6,387 nucleotides of DNA. Origin: Eubacteriales bacterium (lineage in GTDB: Bacteria > Bacillota > Clostridia > Lachnospirales > Lachnospiraceae). A model generated the notes under the pieces. That model worked only from the letters and a program-made list of their open reading frames with translations. It had not been told where the DNA came from and searched no databases. Of the stretch, positions 1 to 5,189 are shown in pieces. Positions within the stretch are counted from its first letter, which is position 1; the number at the start of each line of letters is the position of its first letter. The stretch spans positions 1 through 6,387 of the forward strand of contig JAUNPT010000130.1 of assembly GCA_030536565.1 (NCBI GenBank). Direction: 5' to 3'. The position numbers were made by a program, and so were the translations under genes.

Positions 1-1157
1 TTCCTATGGGTGCAGGTCTGATTGTATACAGCAGAGCTATAAGTACCAAGCAGGGTGAGGCAAGGATAGAAGATGAGGTAGTAAGAGAGGAAACAGAGGC
101 GCAGGAAATCAGAAAACCCGAAAATGTTGTTTCACTTCTTAATGTAGACCCTATTGAACTGGAATTTGGATATGGAATTATCCCATTGGCAGATGTTAAT
201 CAGGGAGGGGATTTGCTTGACAGAGTTGTAATGATAAGGCGTCAGGTTGCATTAGAGCTTGGTGCAGTTGTGCCTATAATACGATTGAGAGATAATATTC
301 AGTTGAATCCTAACCAGTATGTGATTAAAATAAAGGGGATTCAGGTAAGTGAGGGAGAAATTCTATTTGACCATTATATGGCAATGAATCCGGGTTATGT
401 TGAGGAAGAAATTACAGGTATTCCAACATTTGAACCGTCCTTCCATCTTCCTGCAATATGGATTACCGAAAATCAGAGAGAGCGTGCTGAATCATTAGGC
501 TATACAGTTGTCGACCCGCCATCTATTATAGCAACGCATTTGACAGAGGTGATAAGGCAGCATATTGCAGAGCTGCTTACAAGACAGGACGTTCAGAATC
601 TTATTAACAATGTTAAGGAAAATAATACAGCACTCATTGATGAGCTGGTTCCTAAGCTTATGGGAATAGGCGAGATTCAGAAGGTTTTGCAGAACCTTTT
701 GGAAGAAGGCATTTCTATAAGGGATTTGGTTACAATATTTGAAACTCTGGCAGACCATGCAGCAGTTACAAGGGATACGGATATACTTACAGAGTATACA
801 AGGCAAAGCTTGAAGCGTGCTATTTCGGTAAAATTCTTCCCTCCTAATGAAGTGACAAATGTTGTTACTGTAGACCCGTCAATCGAACAGGAAATAATGG
901 GGTCAGTAAAGAATACCGAGCAGGGAGCATATTTGACACTTGACCCGGAAAGAACAAAAAAAATTATGGCTTCGCTGGGTGATGAACTTAAGAAGCTGGA
1001 GGATATGGGGAAAAATCCTATTGTTATTACTTCACCGATTGTCAGAATGTATTTTAAGAAGCTGGCAGGGGATTATTATAAAGATATTATTGTGATTTCA
1101 TATAATGAGGTGGAATCCAATGTTGAATTACAATCAGTTGGGATGGTGACAGCATAA
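1..1157 (+). CDS. flhA: FlhA, flagellar type III export gate protein, C-terminal part (5' end outside window)
   Basis: FlhA is the membrane export-gate subunit of the flagellar type III secretion system; its large cytoplasmic domain forms a ring that docks chaperone-substrate complexes. The reading frame is open from the left edge: a Pro codon at 3-5 precedes the first visible Met at 6, which is internal and not the start. About 384 codons are visible, roughly the C-terminal 55% of a family usually near 680-700 residues. Counting from that Met, residues 1-10 look like the end of the last membrane segment, followed by a charged linker (about 12-40). The cytoplasmic domain then begins with DPIELEFGYGIIPLAD (48-63) and includes EPSFHLPAIWI (143-153), TVVDPPSIIATHLTE (167-181) and a typical FlhA C-terminal region. 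The stop TAA lies one base before flhF, so the two are probably translationally coupled. The upstream gene is not visible; flhB is the usual neighbour. Identification is firm. Confidence 0.97.
   Translation, partial: PMGAGLIVYSRAISTKQGEARIEDEVVREETEAQEIRKPENVVSLLNVDPIELEFGYGIIPLADVNQGGDLLDRVVMIRRQVALELGAVVPIIRLRDNIQLNPNQYVIKIKGIQVSEGEILFDHYMAMNPGYVEEEITGIPTFEPSFHLPAIWITENQRERAESLGYTVVDPPSIIATHLTEVIRQHIAELLTRQDVQNLINNVKENNTALIDELVPKLMGIGEIQKVLQNLLEEGISIRDLVTIFETLADHAAVTRDTDILTEYTRQSLKRAISVKFFPPNEVTNVVTVDPSIEQEIMGSVKNTEQGAYLTLDPERTKKIMASLGDELKKLEDMGKNPIVITSPIVRMYFKKLAGDYYKDIIVISYNEVESNVELQSVGMVTA
1145..1149 (+). promoter_or_regulatory. Ribosome binding site for flhF
   Basis: GGTGA lies inside the last codons of flhA, nine bases upstream of the flhF ATG at 1159. 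It is a modest Shine-Dalgarno match, so flhF translation may depend partly on ribosomes terminating at the flhA stop one base before the start codon. Confidence 0.55.
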
Positions 1158-1158
1158 G

Positions 1159-2346
1159 ATGATAGTTAAAAAATTTCAGGGACAGACAGAGAAAGAAGCA
1201 GTTATTAAGGCAAAGGAGGAACTGGGAAGTACCGCCGTTGTATTAAATGTTAAGACGATAAAGCAGAGAGGGGTTTCCAAGCTTTTTAAAAAAGATGTTG
1301 TAGAGGTGACCGCTGCTTTAGAGGAGAACGATTTTATTAATGGAATGAAAGACAAAAAGAAGCCAAAACAGACATCTTCAATCAATCTTGTGGCCGATGA
1401 AAAAATTTCACTTCCAAAAGAAACTGATGTGATAGAAAAGAAGCTTGATTCACTGCATTCACTGCTGGAGACGCAGATTAAGAGCAGTGAGGAAAAGAGA
1501 GCAGAGGAAGAACCTCCTAAGGCTGAAAAAGAAAAGGAAAACGCCAATTTTAAGTTCTTACAGTTAATTTATAAAAAGCTTATAGATAATGAAGTTGACG
1601 AGATATATGCGAATCAGATAATAGGTGATATAGAGACTTCATTAAAAAAGGAGGCAAACATAGACAGCATTCTTGCGGGCGTTTATCAAAAGATTATATT
1701 AAAGCTGGGGCAGGTAAAGACTATTGAAATAGGAGAAAAGACTAAGGTTGTCTTTTTTATTGGTCCAACAGGCGTTGGAAAAACAACTACGATTGCAAAA
1801 ATTGCATCTAAGTTCAAGCTTGAGAAACAAGCCAGGGTCGCATTTATAACAGCGGATACATATAGGATTGCAGCTGTTGAACAGCTTAATACATATGCGT
1901 CTATTATAGATTGTCCTGTCAGTGTGGTATATTCGGCAGATGAACTGGATGAGTGTCTTGAAGATTATGAAGCCTATGATTTGATTTTGATTGATACTGC
2001 GGGCAGGTCGCATAAGTCTGAAGAACAGATGATTGAACTTGGGAAATTAATTGAGAAGGTTGAGGCTTATGGCGACAGGTTTGATTATGAAATTTATCTG
2101 ACGTTAAGTATAACAACAAAATATAAGGATTTAATTGACATAACTGAGAGATACAAGGATATAAAGGAATGGTCAATTATATTTACGAAGCTGGACGAGA
2201 CGTGTGCTTTGGGAAATATCCTCAATATGAAGCTGCTTACAGGTGCAGCACTTTCATATACTACATCGGGGCAGAATGTGCCTAATGATATTGAAATTAT
2301 TAATGAACAGGGACTTGCTAAACAGCTTCTAGGGGGTAATTCATAA
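1159..2346 (+). CDS. flhF: FlhF, SRP-type GTPase controlling flagellar placement
   Basis: FlhF is the third SRP-family GTPase, beside Ffh and FtsY. It acts at the membrane to determine where flagella are assembled and is regulated by FlhG. The 395-residue protein has the family's three parts. The N-terminal B region (about 1-55) starts MIVKKFQGQTEKEA and includes the ELGSTAVVLN stretch. A charged Lys/Glu-rich linker (about 60-130) is followed by the helical N region (about 131-190) and the G domain. GTPase motifs are all present: G1 GPTGVGKTTT (202-211), the SRP insertion-box motif ITADTYRIAAVEQL (230-243), G3 DTAGR (279-283), G4 TKLDE (343-347) and a G5-like TTSGQNVPNDI (368-378). Length is slightly above the B. 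subtilis protein (about 366), the extra lying in the linker. It starts one base after the flhA stop, and its stop TAA shares a base with the flhG ATG. The active site looks intact. Confidence 0.97.
   Translation: MIVKKFQGQTEKEAVIKAKEELGSTAVVLNVKTIKQRGVSKLFKKDVVEVTAALEENDFINGMKDKKKPKQTSSINLVADEKISLPKETDVIEKKLDSLHSLLETQIKSSEEKRAEEEPPKAEKEKENANFKFLQLIYKKLIDNEVDEIYANQIIGDIETSLKKEANIDSILAGVYQKIILKLGQVKTIEIGEKTKVVFFIGPTGVGKTTTIAKIASKFKLEKQARVAFITADTYRIAAVEQLNTYASIIDCPVSVVYSADELDECLEDYEAYDLILIDTAGRSHKSEEQMIELGKLIEKVEAYGDRFDYEIYLTLSITTKYKDLIDITERYKDIKEWSIIFTKLDETCALGNILNMKLLTGAALSYTTSGQNVPNDIEIINEQGLAKQLLGGNS
2331..2336 (+). promoter_or_regulatory. Ribosome binding site for flhG
   Basis: AGGGGG near the end of flhF ends nine bases before the flhG ATG at 2346. 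The start overlaps the flhF stop (TAATG). Spacing and purine content support this start and coupled translation of the FlhF/FlhG pair. Confidence 0.65.
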
Positions 2347-3224
2347 TGGATCAGGCTGAGAATTTAAGAAATATAATAAAAAAACAAAATCAAAAAAACA
2401 TCTCTAATGCCAGAATTATTGCAGTTACCAGCGGGAAAGGCGGTGTTGGCAAGTCAAATATTTCAATTAATCTGGCGCTCCAGTTCAGCAGAATGGGCAA
2501 GAAGGTTGTTATTCTGGACGCGGATTTTGGACTTGCAAATATTGAGGTTATGTTCGGAGTTATACCTAAATATAATCTAAGTGATTTAATGTTTAAGGGG
2601 AAAGAGCTTAAGGAAATTATAACAGAGGGGCCGGAAGGAGTTAAATTCATATCAGGAGGCTCCGGAATTGCTAAGCTTGTAAATCTTGACAAGGAGCAGA
2701 TAAAGCGTCTTGTTGGAAAACTCTCGCAGCTTGAGGAAATTGCTGATATAATAATAGTTGATACAGGTGCAGGAATTTCACCAAGCGTAATGGAATTTTT
2801 AGTTTCAAGTCCTGAGATGATTATCGTAACTACACCGGAGCCTACATCAATAACTGATTCATATGCGTTATTAAAGGCTTTGAGCTTATGTGAGGATTTT
2901 GACAGAGATGCAACTAAGATAAAAATGATTGCTAACAGAGTTTCAGGAGAAGAGGAGGGAGAAAATCTCCACGAGAAGCTTAGTATGGTGGTTTCACAGT
3001 TTTTGAACGTGGATTTGGAATATCTTGGTATTGTGCCGCAGGACGGAAACATAACAAAAGCCGTGATGAAGCAGAAACCTGTATCAATAATGTTCCCTAA
3101 CGCACCAGCAACAAAAAGGCTGGAACAGATAGCCAGATATCTTGAAAACAATCAGGATACGGTACTTCCGCAGAGAAGAGGGATAAGAGGTTATTTAAAA
3201 ACTGTATTTGCACATAAGCTGTAA
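2346..3224 (+). CDS. flhG: FlhG (YlxH/FleN), MinD-like ATPase regulating flagellar number and FlhF
   Basis: FlhG is a ParA/MinD-family ATPase that stimulates the FlhF GTPase and limits or patterns flagella; it is thought to cycle between cytoplasm and membrane with ATP state. The 292-residue protein opens with DQAENLR (2-8), matching the DQAxxLR activator motif through which FlhG acts on FlhF; its position at the extreme N-terminus confirms the ATG at 2346. The deviant Walker A KGGVGKSN (31-38) carries signature Lys31 and Lys36. ILDADFGLAN (56-65) supplies the switch aspartate Asp60, and IIIVDTGAG (135-143) is the switch II/Walker B region. The basic-hydrophobic C-terminus (about 277-292, RRGIRGYLKTVFAHKL) resembles the amphipathic membrane-targeting helix of MinD. 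In the stretch after the switch aspartate this protein has NIE where many relatives have N(L/I)D, a conservative change. It overlaps flhF by one base. A generic MinD or ParA is unlikely given the motif and neighbours. Confidence 0.96.
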   Translation: MDQAENLRNIIKKQNQKNISNARIIAVTSGKGGVGKSNISINLALQFSRMGKKVVILDADFGLANIEVMFGVIPKYNLSDLMFKGKELKEIITEGPEGVKFISGGSGIAKLVNLDKEQIKRLVGKLSQLEEIADIIIVDTGAGISPSVMEFLVSSPEMIIVTTPEPTSITDSYALLKALSLCEDFDRDATKIKMIANRVSGEEEGENLHEKLSMVVSQFLNVDLEYLGIVPQDGNITKAVMKQKPVSIMFPNAPATKRLEQIARYLENNQDTVLPQRRGIRGYLKTVFAHKL

Positions 3225-3240
3225 GAAATGTTGGATTTTG

Positions 3241-3246
3241 TATAAT
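3241..3246 (+). promoter_or_regulatory. Possible -10 element upstream of the PilZ gene (weak)
   Basis: A perfect TATAAT lies in the 44-base gap between flhG and the PilZ gene, followed by the ribosome binding site. No good -35 hexamer is found 16-18 bases upstream: the bases at 3218-3224 read GCTGTAA. In AT-rich DNA this hexamer is expected by chance several times in a window this size. It could be a minor internal promoter, but the default reading is transcription from the upstream operon promoter. Confidence 0.2.
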
Positions 3247-3258
3247 ATTAAACAGTGC

Positions 3259-3262
3259 GAGG
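3259..3262 (+). promoter_or_regulatory. Ribosome binding site that fixes the PilZ gene start at 3269
   Basis: GAGG ends six bases before the ATG at 3269. An upstream in-frame TTG at 3263 abuts this site directly with no spacing and so cannot be the start. This supports a 238-residue protein rather than 240. Confidence 0.7.
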
Positions 3263-3268
3263 TTGATT

Positions 3269-3985
3269 ATGGATGAGAATTTATTTTATATAGGAATGAA
3301 GATAGATATAACCAAACCTGAAAAACGAGAAGAAGACTTAAGACCAAATATAACATATGTAAGCCAGATTATGGATATGACTGATGATTTGTTAACCTGT
3401 GCAATGCCTATTCATGAAGGGCACATTGTACCGTTGGAAAATGGTGCGGAATATGATGTTTTCTTTTATGCACAGAAGAACATTTATAAAGGAATATGCA
3501 GAGTTGAATCAAGGGGGAAGGAAGGCAATATATATACCTGCCAGTTAAGGCCTCTTACTAAGCTTGTAAAGTTTCAGCGAAGACAGTTTTACAGGCTGCC
3601 ATGTACTATAGATGTATTACTTACACCTATGGTTGAACTGGAGATGCTTGCGTATCTTAAGGATAAAAAGGTTCCGGACAAATTAATCAATCGGGCAGAT
3701 AAAGTAATGGCAGTGGATATAAGCGGTGGCGGGATTCGTATAATTTCTAACCAAAAATATGCCAAGGGAGCGTTTGCTGCCCTGGAATTTGTCTTATATA
3801 TTCAGAATCAGGCGGTAAACGTAAGAATTATGGGCCAGATCATTCAAATAATTAAAAGCGGTAATGATAATCAGCTATATGACTACAGAATCCAGTTTAG
3901 AGAAATTTTACGTGATGTACAGGATAATATTGTTAAATACATATTTGAAGAACAAAGAAAAATGCGTAGAAAAGAATTAAGTTGA
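3269..3985 (+). CDS. YcgR-like flagellar brake protein, PilZ domain c-di-GMP effector
   Basis: This 238-residue cytoplasmic protein has the two-domain layout of YcgR-type flagellar brakes: an N-terminal beta-rich YcgR-like domain (about 1-100) and a C-terminal PilZ domain (about 101-230). The c-di-GMP-binding residues are present: the RxxxR motif as Arg105 and Arg109 in RRQFYR (104-109), and DxSxxG as Asp150, Ser152 and Gly155 in DISGGG (150-155). By family knowledge, such proteins bind c-di-GMP and then act on the motor (rotor/switch or stator) to slow rotation or bias its direction; which target applies here cannot be read from sequence. About 40 residues separate the two motifs, longer than in many PilZ domains, and the extra part (about 121-147) is charged and probably helical. 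The C-terminus (about 212-236) is a charged likely helix. It lies between flhG and cheB, consistent with a motility role. The start is chosen from the Shine-Dalgarno spacing. The stop TGA is followed immediately in frame by TAA. Confidence 0.9.
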   Translation: MDENLFYIGMKIDITKPEKREEDLRPNITYVSQIMDMTDDLLTCAMPIHEGHIVPLENGAEYDVFFYAQKNIYKGICRVESRGKEGNIYTCQLRPLTKLVKFQRRQFYRLPCTIDVLLTPMVELEMLAYLKDKKVPDKLINRADKVMAVDISGGGIRIISNQKYAKGAFAALEFVLYIQNQAVNVRIMGQIIQIIKSGNDNQLYDYRIQFREILRDVQDNIVKYIFEEQRKMRRKELS

Positions 3986-3998
3986 TAAAAATATGTTA

Positions 3999-4010
3999 TT
4001 TTTGCAAAAA
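3999..4010 (+). repeat. Perfect 12-base palindrome in the gap before cheB
   Basis: TTTTTGCAAAAA is its own reverse complement and sits in the 36-base gap between the PilZ gene and cheB, ending one base before the cheB ribosome binding site. As RNA it could form only about four A-U pairs around a TGCA loop, too weak for a terminator. It may be a protein-binding site or simply a chance product of A/T runs. Confidence 0.35.
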
Positions 4011-4011
4011 C

Positions 4012-4017
4012 GGAGGT
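4012..4017 (+). promoter_or_regulatory. Ribosome binding site for cheB
   Basis: GGAGGT is the strongest Shine-Dalgarno match in the window and ends four bases before the cheB ATG at 4022. cheB follows a 36-base gap rather than an overlap, so it probably initiates translation independently of the PilZ gene. Confidence 0.8.
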
Positions 4018-4021
4018 TTAT

Positions 4022-5188
4022 ATGGCTAAAAAAATATTGATAATTGATGACTCTGCACTCATGAGAAGGGTTATATCTGATATAATTAACAAAGGTAATG
4101 AATATGAAGTGGCAGCAATAGCTAAAGATGGTGTGGAAGGATTTGATTTAATTGTTTCTAATCCTAATTTATACAGCGCAATTATTTTAGATATAAATAT
4201 GCCTAAGATGAATGGTCTGGAGCTTTTAAAGGAACTTCAGAAAAACAGGATTGACCAGACCGTCATTGTTGTAAGCACAGTGGCAAAGGAAGGCGCTAAG
4301 GAAACGATTCAGGCGTTAGAATACGGAGCGTTTGATTTCGTAACAAAACCGGAAAATTATTTAGAGACAAAGAGCGAAGCTTTTAAAAATAAAATCCATG
4401 AAATGCTTAATGTTGCAACAAGCACCAGAGCATCAATAAGAAGAACAGCTGCAGCTTCGGGCAGTCATACAGCAAGACAGGGAACGTCAAAGTCTAAGAA
4501 TGATACAAAAGGCAGTGCGATTCTCGAATTACGCAGGAGAAACCAGGAGGCTAATGCAACAGCCAAAAAAGTAGATGGAAACAGCTTTACCGGAATAAAA
4601 AGCGGGAAGAAAAAGCTTGTGGCTCTTGCCTGCTCTACAGGAGGTCCAAAATCATTACAACAGGTAATACCAATGCTTCCTAAAAATCTTGATGCGGGAG
4701 TGGTTATGGTACAGCATATGCCAGCTGGTTTTACAGCTTCATTGGCACAAAGACTTAATGAAATGAGTGAAATTACTGTTAAGGAAGCTGCTGATGGCGA
4801 TATAATTTCCAAAGGTGTTGTATACATTGCTCCGGGCGGAAGACATTTAAGAATTGTCAAAAGCGGAACAGCCAGCAGGATAAAACTTAGTGATGAGCCG
4901 GCAATCGAAGGCTTGAGACCATGCGCCAATATTATGTACGATTCATTAGGCAGTGCCGATTATGATGAACTTACATGTGTGGTGCTCACTGGAATGGGAG
5001 CAGATGGAACTAATGGAATAAAAGGTATTGCAGCACGACATAAAAAAATGCATGTTATTGCTCAGGATGAAGAAACAAGTGTTGTGTATGGAATGCCGAA
5101 AGCACTCGCTCAGACTGGTCTGGTGGACGAAATTCTTCCATTAAACCAGATTGCTGAAGCAATTACAAAGAACGTGGGGGTATCTTAA
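4022..5188 (+). CDS. cheB: CheB, chemotaxis response regulator protein-glutamate methylesterase/deamidase
   Basis: CheB removes methyl groups from, and deamidates, glutamate/glutamine side chains on chemoreceptors; phosphorylation by CheA activates it, giving adaptation. The 388-residue protein has a receiver domain (about 1-125) with the acidic pair Asp9-Asp10, phosphoacceptor Asp57 in LDINMP, the Ser85/Thr86 switch position and Lys109 in the VTKP motif. The methylesterase domain (about 197-385) has the expected catalytic triad: Ser205 in ACSTGGP, His232 in QHMPAGFTASLA and Asp328 in LTGMGADG, with spacing close to the enteric enzyme. The linker between domains (about 130-197) is long, Lys/Arg/Ser/Thr/Ala-rich and probably disordered; it makes the protein about 30-40 residues longer than typical CheB. 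There is a good Shine-Dalgarno, and the N-terminus MAKKILIIDDSALMR is typical of the family. The stop is one base before cheA. Confidence 0.97.
   Translation: MAKKILIIDDSALMRRVISDIINKGNEYEVAAIAKDGVEGFDLIVSNPNLYSAIILDINMPKMNGLELLKELQKNRIDQTVIVVSTVAKEGAKETIQALEYGAFDFVTKPENYLETKSEAFKNKIHEMLNVATSTRASIRRTAAASGSHTARQGTSKSKNDTKGSAILELRRRNQEANATAKKVDGNSFTGIKSGKKKLVALACSTGGPKSLQQVIPMLPKNLDAGVVMVQHMPAGFTASLAQRLNEMSEITVKEAADGDIISKGVVYIAPGGRHLRIVKSGTASRIKLSDEPAIEGLRPCANIMYDSLGSADYDELTCVVLTGMGADGTNGIKGIAARHKKMHVIAQDEETSVVYGMPKALAQTGLVDEILPLNQIAEAITKNVGVS
5176..5180 (+). promoter_or_regulatory. Ribosome binding site for cheA
   Basis: GGGGG near the end of cheB lies nine bases before the cheA ATG at 5190. 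With the cheB stop one base before that ATG, translation of the two is probably coupled. Confidence 0.6.
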
Positions 5189-5189
5189 C

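Noticed and set aside
1176..1547. Open frame of 123 codons on the - strand opposite flhF
   Set aside because: The Ser/Phe-rich product is the mirror of the Lys/Glu-rich flhF linker codons; nothing suggests a gene.
2390..3151. Open frame of 253 codons on the - strand opposite flhG
   Set aside because: It lies wholly within flhG, which has complete ATPase motifs. The antisense translation shows no recognisable domain, and it is a by-product of sense-strand codon use.
3263..3268. TTG at 3263 as start of the PilZ gene
   Set aside because: The Shine-Dalgarno GAGG abuts this codon with no spacing, whereas the ATG at 3269 has a normal six-base spacing.
3986..4021. Rho-independent terminator between the PilZ gene and cheB
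   Set aside because: The palindrome gives only a few A-U pairs with no GC-rich stem, so termination is not expected; the genes probably share a transcript.
4779..4806. GGCGATAT resembling the -10 of a flagellar sigma (SigD/FliA) promoter, with TTAAGG upstream
   Set aside because: The spacing between the two parts is too short for that promoter class, and the site lies within conserved cheB coding sequence.
4465..4929. Open frame of 154 codons on the - strand opposite cheB
   Set aside because: It is contained in cheB, whose catalytic triad and domain structure are intact; no credible protein family is visible in the antisense product.
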